A stretch of 64,000 bases of DNA, from assembly GCF_000756655.1 (NCBI RefSeq), contig NZ_ARXU01000007.1, positions 96,484-160,483 of the forward strand, written 5' to 3'. A model generated the notes under the pieces. The model did not search any database and had not been told where the DNA came from. It saw nothing but the letters and a program-made list of their open reading frames with translations. This DNA is from Alcanivorax jadensis T9. GTDB lineage: Bacteria > Pseudomonadota > Gammaproteobacteria > Pseudomonadales > Alcanivoracaceae. Below are positions 19,384-28,500 of the stretch, piece by piece (position 1 is the stretch's first letter; each line of letters opens with the position of its first letter). The position numbers were made by a program, and so were the translations under genes.

Positions 19384-19716
19384 ATGATCATTCAATGTCC
19401 GTCCTGCCGCTCCATCCGGGTCGCCGCCTTGCAGAATGGCCGCAAGGTTGGCGGTTCTGTTGGAACTGTTGCTGGCGCAGCCAGCGGCGTTGCCATGGCG
19501 ACTAGCGGAGCTCGCGTAGGAGCCACCGTCGGCATGGCGTTTGGGCCTGCGGGCTCTGCCATCGGCGGCATCGCCGGTGCGGTGCTTGGTGGGCTGGCGG
19601 GAGGTGTGGCTGGCGGTGAAGCCGGTGCAGCCCTGGGCGCCAAGCTCGACGAGACCTATCTCGACAACCTGGAATGCCTGGATTGCGGACATAGCTTCCG
19701 CCTCGATGCCGAGTAA
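19384..19716 (+). CDS. Zinc-ribbon protein with inserted glycine-zipper segment
   Basis: The function of this 110-aa protein is unknown. It opens with a zinc knuckle, IIQCPSCRSIRV, and closes with a second one, LECLDCGHSFRL. Between them, from about residue 18 to 85, is a stretch made almost only of Gly, Ala, Val and Ser with repeated GxxxG spacing, the pattern of a glycine-zipper membrane hairpin. The two knuckles would normally form one zinc ribbon. GGAGG lies 5 bp before the ATG. A terminator hairpin follows the gene. Confidence 0.75.
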   Translation: MIIQCPSCRSIRVAALQNGRKVGGSVGTVAGAASGVAMATSGARVGATVGMAFGPAGSAIGGIAGAVLGGLAGGVAGGEAGAALGAKLDETYLDNLECLDCGHSFRLDAE

Positions 19717-19738
19717 CCCCGCCCTTACCTCTCTCTTG

Positions 19739-19764
19739 AAGCCCGCCTTGTGCGGGCTTCTTTA
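19739..19764 (+). terminator. Intrinsic terminator before radC
   Basis: AAGCCCGC-CTTGT-GCGGGCTT followed by CTTTAT, 22 bp after the zinc-ribbon gene. Confidence 0.7.
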
Positions 19765-19783
19765 TGTCCCTTTGGAGGCCTAA

Positions 19784-20278
19784 ATGGATATCCCCACTTT
19801 CGTAAAGAACGAGCAGGGCCTGTACCACGTACAGGGCTGCGTGAAGCCCGAGGAGATTGTCAGTACGGCAGTCACTATTCTGCTGGATGACCTGACGAGC
19901 CGGGAGGCGCTCACGGCACCCACCGATGTCGCGCAGTTCCTGCAGCTGGCGCTGGCCCAAGAGAAGAACGAAGTCTTCTCCGCCATCTTCCTCAACAACA
20001 AACACAAGGTGCTCAGTTTCGAGACCCTGTTCACCGGCACCATTGATGGCGCGGCGGTGTATCCCCGCGTGGTCGTACAGCACGCCTTAGCGTGCAATGC
20101 CGCCGCCGTGATCTTTGCCCACAACCACCCCTCCGGCTGCTGTGAGCCCTCACGGGCAGATCAGCAAATCACCAAGCGCCTGTCTGATGCCCTCGCACTG
20201 ATTGATGTGCGGGTGCTCGACCACTTTGTGGTGTCCCGTTCCGAGTGGGTCAGCCTGGCCGAACGCGGCATGGTTTAA
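19784..20278 (+). CDS. RadC-family JAB-domain protein
   Basis: The 164-aa protein is a short RadC/MPN-fold member lacking the N-terminal helix-hairpin-helix of chromosomal RadC. The metal-binding motif is intact: [20 protein letters not shown] at about 107-126, followed by [10 protein letters not shown]. Such short RadC proteins (YfjY, YkfG, YeeS) are a hallmark of CP4-type elements and many ICEs. The biochemical role is not established. A TTTGGAGG ribosome binding site precedes the ATG. Confidence 0.9.
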   Translation: MDIPTFVKNEQGLYHVQGCVKPEEIVSTAVTILLDDLTSREALTAPTDVAQFLQLALAQEKNEVFSAIFLNNKHKVLSFETLFTGTIDGAAVYPRVVVQHALACNAAAVIFAHNHPSGCCEPSRADQQITKRLSDALALIDVRVLDHFVVSRSEWVSLAERGMV

Positions 20279-20324
20279 CCCCTTCCTTTCTCATCACCCT
20301 CTCATTATTCATTGGAGATTCACC

Positions 20325-21293
20325 ATGGCACATCTTGTCGAAAACATGGCCTATGTGGGCCGCACACCCTGGCACGGGCTGGGCAACCAGCTGGCCAGCC
20401 AACAACCGCTGGAAGTCTGGATGCGCGAAGCCGGCATGGATTGGGAGATCCGTGAGACCCCGGTGCGCTTTATCAGTAGCGAGGCAGGCACTCTCGGGCA
20501 GATTTCTTCCTTCCCGGATCAGAAGGTGCTGTTCCGCTCCGACAATCAGGCACCGCTGTCGGTAGTGAGTAACCGCTTCAAGGTGGTTCAGCCCCGTGAG
20601 GTACTGGAGTTCTACCGCGATCTCACCGAGCAATCCGGCTTTGAGCTGGAGACGGCGGGCGTCCTGAAAGGGGGCCGCAAGCTGTGGGCGCTGGCTCGCA
20701 CTGGGCAAACAGGCTCCTTGGCAGGCAATGACCAAACCAACGGCTACGTGCTGCTGGCCACGGCCTGTGACGGCACCCTGGCGACCACGGCGCAGTTCAC
20801 CAGTATTCGGGTGGTGTGTAACAACACCCTCGCGGTAGCGCTGAATGGCAACACGCATGCGGTGAAGGTCCGCCACAGCACCACCTTCGATCCGCAAGCG
20901 GTCAAGAAGCAGCTGGGGATTTCCGTCTCTGCCTGGGATGACTTCATGTATCGCCTGAAGGCCCTTAGCGAGCGGCGCATCACCCGCAAGACCGCCGAGA
21001 AGGTCATGCAGACCATCTTCACGGATACCGGCTATCAGCCACCTGGCATGCCGGTGAAGGCCAACGAACAGGCCATGAAGAAAGCCATGGCTCTGTATGA
21101 GGGTGCCGGTCGCGGGTCTGAGCTGGCGTCCGCCAAGAACACGGCCTACGGCCTGCTGAATGCGGTCACCGAGTTCGTGGACCATGAACGCCGCGCTCGC
21201 AGTACCGACAACCGGCTGGACTCTGCCTGGTTCGGCAAGGGAGCCCAGATCAAGCAGCGTGCTCTGGAGCAAACTTCTCTGCTGCTCGCCTGA
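20325..21293 (+). CDS. DUF932 phage/plasmid-like protein
   Basis: The 322-aa product begins MAHLVENMAYVGRTPWHGLG, typical of the DUF932 (TIGR03299) family common on phages, plasmids and CP4-type elements (YfjQ/YafZ relatives). The motif VVSNRFKVVQPREVLEFYRD and the central ATACDGTLATTAQFTSIRVVCNN are family-like. Function is unknown; a role in DNA metabolism is guessed from neighbours. The ATG at 20325 is chosen because TTGGAGA lies just upstream and the conserved N-terminus begins there. Confidence 0.88.
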   Translation: MAHLVENMAYVGRTPWHGLGNQLASQQPLEVWMREAGMDWEIRETPVRFISSEAGTLGQISSFPDQKVLFRSDNQAPLSVVSNRFKVVQPREVLEFYRDLTEQSGFELETAGVLKGGRKLWALARTGQTGSLAGNDQTNGYVLLATACDGTLATTAQFTSIRVVCNNTLAVALNGNTHAVKVRHSTTFDPQAVKKQLGISVSAWDDFMYRLKALSERRITRKTAEKVMQTIFTDTGYQPPGMPVKANEQAMKKAMALYEGAGRGSELASAKNTAYGLLNAVTEFVDHERRARSTDNRLDSAWFGKGAQIKQRALEQTSLLLA

Positions 21294-21357
21294 TCCACGC
21301 TGACCGCTTACCTCTCCCCTCTCTCTACTTCCTTTTAAAAGACAACTGGAGAACACC

Positions 21358-21783
21358 ATGAATCTGAAATGGCTCTACCGCCTGTTGGCGGTATGGGACT
21401 GTCGCCCTATGCCTGCTGAACTGTCAGCGGTGTGGGGTGCGTTCCTGCATGAAGGCCTGATGTGCCACCCCGGCGATCCTGGCCGGCCCCGCCGGATACT
21501 GGAAGCCTGGGACAGTGGCTGCATCGAGCTGATCATCGCGTCCTGTGAATACCTGGACCCGCTTTGGCAGACGGTCTCCCACATCTGGTATCAGCCCCGT
21601 GGCCGCCCCGGCATCTTCGAGTACGAAGTGGTCAGTGAGTTAGGCGAGTGGCTGGGTGAGCAACTGCTCACTACTGGCCATCTGCCAAGCAACAAACAGG
21701 CTGAGCGTTATATCGAAGCGCTAGTGAATGACTTCTTCGAGATGGGCGATGAGTCGCCCTCGTCGTCAGGGCACGCCACATGA
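21358..21783 (+). CDS. Hypothetical island protein
   Basis: I do not recognise this 141-aa protein. It is rich in Trp, Leu and Glu, has no signal peptide or membrane segment, and begins MNLKWLYRLLAVWDCRPMPA. ACTGGAG lies 8 bp before the ATG, and coding-like composition runs to the stop. It sits between DUF932 and YqaJ genes in a block of island backbone genes, each with its own ribosome binding site and hairpin. Confidence 0.65.
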   Translation: MNLKWLYRLLAVWDCRPMPAELSAVWGAFLHEGLMCHPGDPGRPRRILEAWDSGCIELIIASCEYLDPLWQTVSHIWYQPRGRPGIFEYEVVSELGEWLGEQLLTTGHLPSNKQAERYIEALVNDFFEMGDESPSSSGHAT

Positions 21784-21828
21784 TGTCAGTTTGGCATCTC
21801 TCGCATTCCATCCCCTTCCCTTACTTCT

Positions 21829-21856
21829 AGCCCCGGCCATTGTGCCGGGGCTTTTC
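21829..21856 (+). terminator. Intrinsic terminator before the yqaJ-like gene
   Basis: AGCCCCGGC-CATTGT-GCCGGGGCT followed by TTTCTTT, directly ahead of the TCAGGAGA ribosome binding site of the next gene. Confidence 0.75.
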
Positions 21857-21874
21857 TTTGTCAGGAGAACACTC

Positions 21875-22882
21875 ATGGCACAACCGAAAAGCACGATTCC
21901 CACCCAGCGCCCTGCCCTGCGCCTGGTGTCCACCAAACGCATGAGCCGCGAAGACTGGCTGAAGATCCGTAAGCAAGGTATCGGCGCCAGTGATGCCGCA
22001 GCGGCAGTGGGCATCAGCCCGTACCAGTCGCCACTGGAACTGTGGATGATCAAGACCGGGCGGGATGCTCTGTTGCCCGCCCCTGATCCCGATGACATTC
22101 AATCCCCCCTGTACTGGGGCACCCTGCTGGAGCCGAAGGTAGCCGAGGCTTACGCCAAGATCACTGGCAACAAAGTACGGCGGGTGAATGCCGTGCTGCA
22201 GCATCCGGATGACGACAAGCCCTGGATGCTGGCCAACCTAGATTACGCCGTCGTCGGTAATGACGATGTACAGATCCTGGAGTGCAAGACCACTGGCCAG
22301 TACGGCGCCAAGCTCTGGGCGGACGGGGTTCCCGAGTACATCCAGTGTCAGGTGCAGCATCAGCTGGCCGTCACCGGCAAGCAAGCAGCCGATGTGGCCG
22401 TATTGATCTGCGGGCAGGAGCTGCAGATTCACCGCATCAAGCGGGATGAGGCGTTAATCGCTCACCTGTACGAGCTGGAGCGGGAGTTCTGGCAGTTGGT
22501 AGAAGCCGACACCCCACCGGACCCGGATGGCTCCGGCTCTGCCGGTCAGGCCCTGCAGGCGCTCTATCCTCGCGATCAGGGCGAGACCGTCAACCTGGCG
22601 GACAACCCTGCCATGGAAGGCGATTTCAATGAGCTACTGGATTTACGTGACACGCTGAGCCGACTGACCGAGCGGGAATCCACCCTCAAACAACGCATCC
22701 AGCAATCCATGGGGCTGGCCAGCAAGGCCACCTTCACGGAGGGCTCCGTGACCTGGAAGCGCAGCAAGGACTCCACCAGCCTGGACACCAAAGCCCTGCT
22801 GCAGGACCAGCCGGATCTGCTCAAGCAATACCCCAAGCACAAAGCCGGGAGCCGTCGCTTCCTGGTTCGTCCCAATGCTTAA
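21875..22882 (+). CDS. YqaJ-family viral recombinase (lambda-exonuclease-like)
   Basis: The 335-aa product belongs to the YqaJ/lambda-Exo PD-(D/E)XK exonuclease family used in phage recombination. Evidence: RKQGIGASDAAAAVGISPYQSPLELW near residues 30-55, ILECKTTGQYGAKLWADGVPEYIQCQVQHQLAVTG with the catalytic ECK near 131-133 and the conserved Q-rich strand, and a C-terminal helical region. The start at 21875 has GGAGA upstream. No annealing partner (Bet/RecT) is recognisable nearby. Confidence 0.9.
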   Translation: MAQPKSTIPTQRPALRLVSTKRMSREDWLKIRKQGIGASDAAAAVGISPYQSPLELWMIKTGRDALLPAPDPDDIQSPLYWGTLLEPKVAEAYAKITGNKVRRVNAVLQHPDDDKPWMLANLDYAVVGNDDVQILECKTTGQYGAKLWADGVPEYIQCQVQHQLAVTGKQAADVAVLICGQELQIHRIKRDEALIAHLYELEREFWQLVEADTPPDPDGSGSAGQALQALYPRDQGETVNLADNPAMEGDFNELLDLRDTLSRLTERESTLKQRIQQSMGLASKATFTEGSVTWKRSKDSTSLDTKALLQDQPDLLKQYPKHKAGSRRFLVRPNA

Positions 22883-22898
22883 CCTCTACGACTCACGG

Positions 22899-22939
22899 CA
22901 TAACAGCCGGGCTTGGCCCGGCTGCGCCTATGCCTGTTA
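22899..22939. repeat. Nested hairpin between yqaJ-like and gp3-like genes
   Basis: CAGCCGGGC-TTG-GCCCGGCTG at 22904-22924 sits inside outer arms ATAACAG/CTGTTAT (22899-22905 and 22933-22939). It lacks a U-run, so it may be an RNA structural element rather than a terminator. Confidence 0.5.
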
Positions 22940-22956
22940 TCCATCAGGAGAATCCC

Positions 22957-23841
22957 ATGATTAAAGGACTCGCGATTACCCCACCCGTCATTGGCCGCAT
23001 TAGCATCGGTCGCGTAGTGGAGAAGAACGGCAAGCGTCTGCCGGAGAAAGACGACCAATTCACCATCACCACCCAAATACAGGCCCGGGACGGCTGGCTA
23101 CCGCACCCGCTGGATGAGGCCCTGCGCCAGGAGGTACAGGGCAAAAAGCTACGAAGCATTCCCGTCACCCTGCCCTTCAATGACCCTGACCTGAACCTAC
23201 GGGCGGAATACACCTTCTTTGACCGCAAGAGCGGCAGGCCGCTGTGTGCAGGCAACGGAGAGACTTGCCGACGCCATACCGAGAACGGCCTGGAATCCCT
23301 ACCCTGCCCATCACCGGACCTCTGTGACTACGGCAGCCATGGGCTGTGCAAACCCTACGGGCGGCTGTATGTACGGATCGGGGAAGAGGATGAACTGGGC
23401 TGCTTCGTGTTCCGGACCACCGGCTACAACAGCATCCGCACCCTGGCCGCACGACTGCGCTACTTCCACGCCATCAGTGGCGGCAACCTGGCCTCCCTGC
23501 CCTTAGAGCTTAAGCTACGCGGCAAGAGCACCGCCCAGAGCCACCGGGCACCGATCTACTACGTGGATCTGACCCTACGTGCAGAACAATCCATGAAAGG
23601 GGCTGTCACCCATGCCAGGGAAGAATCCCAGGCTCAGGTGAATCTGGGAATCAATCAGGCCGAGTTAGACAAGGTTGCTCAGGCAGGCCTGATGAATGCG
23701 CAGTTCGAGTATTCAGAGGATGAGGGGCTTCAGGTTACGGAGGAGTTTTATCGCAATGAGGCCAACCAAGACACCAGTGTCTCAAAGCAGTCAACCAGCC
23801 TGAAAGAGGCCCTTTCGGCAAAAGTGAGCGGGGGCGAATAA
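22957..23841 (+). CDS. Gp3-like / putative recombination directionality factor
   Basis: This 294-aa protein matches a group often annotated as 'hydrolase or metal-binding protein' and linked by distant similarity to phage Gp3 recombination directionality factors; I recall this relation and cannot test it. It begins MIKGLAITPPVIGRISIGRV. It has a cysteine cluster between residues 100 and 145 (CAGNGETC, LPCPSPDLC, GLCKPYGRLY), likely metal-binding. The ATG at 22957 follows CAGGAGAA. It is commonly next to YqaJ and DUF932 genes in mobile elements, as here. Confidence 0.65.
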   Translation: MIKGLAITPPVIGRISIGRVVEKNGKRLPEKDDQFTITTQIQARDGWLPHPLDEALRQEVQGKKLRSIPVTLPFNDPDLNLRAEYTFFDRKSGRPLCAGNGETCRRHTENGLESLPCPSPDLCDYGSHGLCKPYGRLYVRIGEEDELGCFVFRTTGYNSIRTLAARLRYFHAISGGNLASLPLELKLRGKSTAQSHRAPIYYVDLTLRAEQSMKGAVTHAREESQAQVNLGINQAELDKVAQAGLMNAQFEYSEDEGLQVTEEFYRNEANQDTSVSKQSTSLKEALSAKVSGGE

Positions 23842-23853
23842 CCCCCACCTCAA

Positions 23854-24218
23854 CTACCGATAGCGCAGCACCGCCGTATCCAGTTCAGCCTTTATCTCGT
23901 CACGGAGTGATGCCGGGGCAAGCACGGCGACCTTGGCACCAAAGCCGAGAATCCACCATTTCAGTTCTTCCGTATGCTCAACATCTACCGTCATTTTAAT
24001 AACCCCCTCGTCATACTGAGCCAGCTTTTGGCTCTGATGGAGAGGGGTTTCGTAAAGGTGGCCCCCGCCTGATCGTAAAATAGAAGCTCAAGAGAAATCC
24101 GCTCTCCGTAAGGGAGATTCATATTGCCATTACGCAGGTAGCTATTGAGATCAAATGCCCGCATGCCCTGCACCGGGTCATCCAAAATTTCGACTCGGCT
24201 CAAACGGTGGCGATTCAT
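23854..24218 (-). pseudogene. Truncated, frameshifted WYL-domain regulator
   Basis: Reading on the minus strand, HRLSRVEILDDPVQGMRAFD and RISLELLFYDQAG are the end of a WYL domain. The frame then shifts by one base at a run of G (near 24065-24072) and continues as GHLYETPLHQSQKL and ELKWWILGFGAKVAVLAP to a stop at 23854, which is the WYL C-terminal extension. The whole N-terminal DNA-binding half is missing; the sequence breaks off at the end of the TerB-like gene. It is the remnant of an older regulator, of a different subfamily from the intact one at 43917. Confidence 0.85.
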
Positions 24219-24220
24219 TC

Positions 24221-25474
24221 TTACCTTTTCCTAAAATCCACGTAGTAACGTAAATTTCTTTTCATCATTTCCTCTCGCCTTTCCTCACAGTCGTGAGACA
24301 AGCTGGCTTTTACCATTGGAAAATCACATTTCGCGGCTATCCCTCCAAGTTTCATGCCCTTCCCAACCGCTGAATAATCAGTCTCAAAACTATGAGAAAC
24401 AAGCCTATTTTTTCCAAAAAAACCTTTAACCAAGGTAACTAAATTATCATCCTCTTTAAGCCACCTTGACTGAGAAAGAATCTGATCCGCAGACTGCCCT
24501 TTAAAGTTAAACCAACCAGATGGCCTATTCCCTTCAAACTCATACTCGATGACCTTTCCCTCATCAAGGCTATGAAAGTCATCGATCATCCTGTTTCCGG
24601 AAACACCAGCACTACAGCGGGCAGAGTCCGTTCCTGCGTCTTCATGGACTTTCACTTCCATATCCAGGCCAGCCTTCTTACCCGACTGACACTTACCTGA
24701 CTGAGATGATGCGACTTCAATTCTTATTCGGCTCGCTCCCGCCTCTCTGGCGGCATTAATAAGCTCAGAATGCTTGCTGGCAGCAAAACTATCGCTCAGA
24801 AGATATTCAAAAGGCACCAGCTCTGAGGCACTAGATGGGTGAACCGTGTAGAGAACACCATCGTTCAATGCAGTAACATCTGTTTCTGGGAAACGGCTCC
24901 TCACATCTTCACTGCTCAAGCAACTCATGTACTCGGTATCAATATCACTTTCAGAAATATGAATTTTGTATTTGAAAATATGCACATCCGGCATGCCTTC
25001 GAACAAGAGCTCACATTTAAAAACAAACGCCCTCTCCGCATCAACAACACGCGAGTTTGCCTTTACTACATCACTCACCTTATTTCTAAGTTCAAGAAAG
25101 CCATTTGCACTCTTATCAACAGCTCCCAAAATATCTCTTAGTTCTGAAAATGGCACAGTTCTGGAAAGCAAGCTTCTTATCTTTAACAAAAGCTCATCAG
25201 AGACCCCTGAGTAGGTGGAACATATTCCATCAATGTACGTTTTAAGTAACTCTTCTTGCTCGCTATGAAGAATTCCATCCGAATGAGCTGCCGAGCCAAT
25301 CAATGCAGCCTGAAAAATAGCCAAATTCTTTTCCTTATCAGACATCCCCGGCTTTTTTCTCTCTGGCTCGGGCACCTCCCTACCATTACCAACCCCCTTT
25401 TCGTACGCCTCCAACGCAAAATAGGCAGCCGGTGATGCAAGCATTAGTAGCTTTCTATTAAACATAACATTCAT
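24221..25474 (-). CDS. TerB-like domain protein of unknown function
   Basis: I do not recognise this 417-aa protein as a whole. Residues about 45-150 look like a TerB/DUF533-type helical domain: NLAIFQAALIGSAAHSDGILHSEQEELLKTYI has the acidic pair typical of that fold. An N-terminal hydrophobic stretch (LLMLASPAAYFALEAY) could be a membrane anchor. The C-terminal half contains no motif I know. A start at 25465 is equally possible, with AAGGA 8 bp upstream. The gene is AT-richer than its neighbours and follows the helicase-nuclease gene by 65 bp on the same strand. Confidence 0.7.
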   Translation of the reverse strand: MNVMFNRKLLMLASPAAYFALEAYEKGVGNGREVPEPERKKPGMSDKEKNLAIFQAALIGSAAHSDGILHSEQEELLKTYIDGICSTYSGVSDELLLKIRSLLSRTVPFSELRDILGAVDKSANGFLELRNKVSDVVKANSRVVDAERAFVFKCELLFEGMPDVHIFKYKIHISESDIDTEYMSCLSSEDVRSRFPETDVTALNDGVLYTVHPSSASELVPFEYLLSDSFAASKHSELINAAREAGASRIRIEVASSQSGKCQSGKKAGLDMEVKVHEDAGTDSARCSAGVSGNRMIDDFHSLDEGKVIEYEFEGNRPSGWFNFKGQSADQILSQSRWLKEDDNLVTLVKGFFGKNRLVSHSFETDYSAVGKGMKLGGIAAKCDFPMVKASLSHDCEERREEMMKRNLRYYVDFRKR

Positions 25475-25539
25475 CCTTTTACACCGAGCGGTCAGACTGT
25501 CAGATCTACCCCCGCAAAAGCCTTATTGATATTTCCTAA

Positions 25540-28500
25540 TTACTCAGACGCTGCCAGTCGCGCTTTCAGCATCACATCCAGCTCTTCAAGAGCCTTATGC
25601 TTATTCGTCCACCAGTCAGTAGACCACACCCTGAACAGCGTCCAGCCCAACCCTTCCAATACACCCTGGCGGATCTTGTCGCGCTCTCGGGCATAGGCAG
25701 AGCTGTGGTACATGGCGCCATCGCACTCGATTCCGGCCAGATAAATGCCGGGCTTGTCGGGGTGAACAATACCCATGTCGATGCGGTAGGCGGAGACGCC
25801 AATCTGGGGATGCACTGTCCAGCCTTTTTCCTGCAGCCCTCTGGCCACGGCCACTTCGAAGGGGGATTCAAAGTCACCCATGGAGCCGTGTACCGCCGCG
25901 CCCAAGGCGGAGGCACCACGTTCAGCGTATTCCAGGAAGTGCTTGAGGTCCGCCACGGCGCGTGCCTGGGTGCGGGCCAGATCAATACGTTCCGGCGGCA
26001 TGGTGGAGAACACCACCATTTCGGAACGGGCGCGGGTCATGGCCACGTTCAAGCGGCGCTCACCACCGGTACGGTTGAGAGGGCCGAAGTTCATGGTGAC
26101 GTGACCGGCTTCATCCGGACCATAGGTGATACTGAACAGGATCACATCCCGCTCATCCCCTTGCACGGTTTCCAGGTTCTTCACGAACACCGGTTCCAGC
26201 TCGTCCTCGGAGAAGGCCCATTCGATGCCCGGGTCTTCCGCTCTTGCCTTATCAAGCAGATCCTCAATCAGACTCTGCTGCTCGGTATTGAACGTCACCA
26301 CCCCAATGGACTGGCTACGAACAGCGGGGTCGTCTGAAGTCAATCGACGCACGATCTCCGCCACGATGGCCTTGGCCTCACCTTGGTTATGACGCGCCTT
26401 GCCTCGGGCGTAGAAGCCTTCCGGTTTCACCAGTGACACCCCCTTGTCAGGGTGCACTGGCGCCGGGAAGGTAATCAGGGAGCTGTCGTAATAGCGGCTA
26501 TTGGAGAAGGCAATCAGGCTTTCTCTTCGGGAACGGTAATGCAGGTTCAGCACGCGCTGGGGAATACTCGCACCGATCAGTTCATCCAGGATACTTTCCA
26601 GATCCCCCTCGCCGTCGATATCGCCATCCGGGTCATCATCAGAACGACCAAAGAAGTTGGTGGGCGGCATCTGTTTCGGATCACCGGCCACAATCACCTG
26701 TTTGCCACGGGCCAGAGAGCCCACCGCATCCCACACGGTGATCTGGGAAGCCTCATCGAAAATCACCACGTCGAATTGAGCCTGCCCGGCGGACAGGAAT
26801 TGCGCAATCGACAGTGGCGACATCATCAAGCAGGGGGCCAGCGTCGTGATCACGTCCGGGATGGTTTCCATCATTTCCCGCACCGGTTTGTGACGCATCT
26901 TCTTCTGCAGTTCATGCGCCAGCACGCCCCAGGACGATTTTTTCTTGGTGGTCTCCTGGTGCGGGATCTCACCCGCCAGATTTGCGGCAATATATTTCGC
27001 GGTCAGATCACTGAACCGGGTATCCAGCTCGCGGAAATTCTCAATCGTCGCCTCATGCTCCGGAGAAGAGAAAGTACGCAGCACCTCATCCTCACCGATC
27101 ACCGCCGACGACCACCAGCTGCAATAAGCGGCCTCGAAGACCTCTTCCACTTGGAAGGCGGGCACAGAGCCATTTTCGATGGCTTCGACCAGCGGGCCGA
27201 GCTGGAAGTCCAGTGCCTCGGAGCGACGGCGCACCCAAGCACACCAATCCCGCAGGGCGATGTGATGATCGATAATTTCCTGACATTGCACGCCCAGAGA
27301 CTCAAGGGCGGCCACACCTTCAGGCAATCGACCATCCAGCGAGGCACCGATCAGTGCTTCGAACTTTTCCTTGTTGGCAGAGAAGGCTTCGAAGGCCGCC
27401 TTGAAATCATTGATGGTTCGCCCCACTGGCGCATCCGGTGCCAACAGGTCGTTGGCATCATAAAGCAACGTGCGAATCTTGCCGCGCAGGGTCGCCAGGG
27501 ATTCCGCATCATCTGCCAGCTTGCCAACCGCAACACGAGCCCGTGAACCAAGCGCCTTCAGCGCGGCCATGGCGCTGGGGTCTGAGTTATAGGAATCCCA
27601 TTCCCGAAGGCCTTTCAGCACGCCATCGAGACGGTCGATTTGGCCACCGGTTTCCCGTAGCTGTTTCAGCACGGGAATATCATTGGTCGGGTCCGGATCA
27701 CCCTGCGCCCCGCCTTCCCGCATTTGCTTGACGACCTTGCGCTTGGCAAACCAGCTCTTGGGCCACCAGGAGTCATTGGCTTCCGCCCAGGCTTGCCCCA
27801 GCACCGCCGCATCCAGCTTCTGCCAAGCCAACGGCTCATAGGTGCAACTCAGCTTCGCTTGCGTCTCAATGTAGGCCTTCAGCTGTGTGACGGCTTCTTC
27901 CAGCGCATCCAGTCGATCCGTTGCATCCGGCTCCAGCGCAAAAGAGGCCTGCTGGCGGTAGGCATCCAGCAATACCTGACCACACTCGGCCATGGCAGCC
28001 ACCTTGGCCAGGCTCACCACACCCAGGCTGATGCCCAGGGCTTTCTCAAGCGACGCCAATTTGTCGGTCAACTGCGCCCCACTGACTTTCAGGCTGCGGG
28101 CGGCACCCACCACCTCTTCTTCCCACTGAGGCCGCCAGTCAAAATTGCTGATCAATGCCAGTGGGTGGTCTACCAGATTACCCACGGCCTTGGCCTGAAC
28201 AGCCAGCAACTCAGCCATTTCACGCAGCTTCTGCAGTTGCGCTTCGTCGTGATAGGCCGCATTTGGCCAACTCAGCTTCACCTTGGCCGCTAGGTCGGCA
28301 TCACGCACCTTTACACCGATGGCATAGTGCGCCGTCAGGCCATTACGGTGGCGTTGATGCAGGGCATTCACCACTCGGTTCAGGCGGTCACGCAGTGCCT
28401 TTAGCCGTTCCGCCTCGGCCTTCCAGTCACTGACCGTGGACTGGGAAGCGCTATTCCAGGAGGTGCGCAGCTGATCCAGCACATCAGCCTTCCTGGCTTT

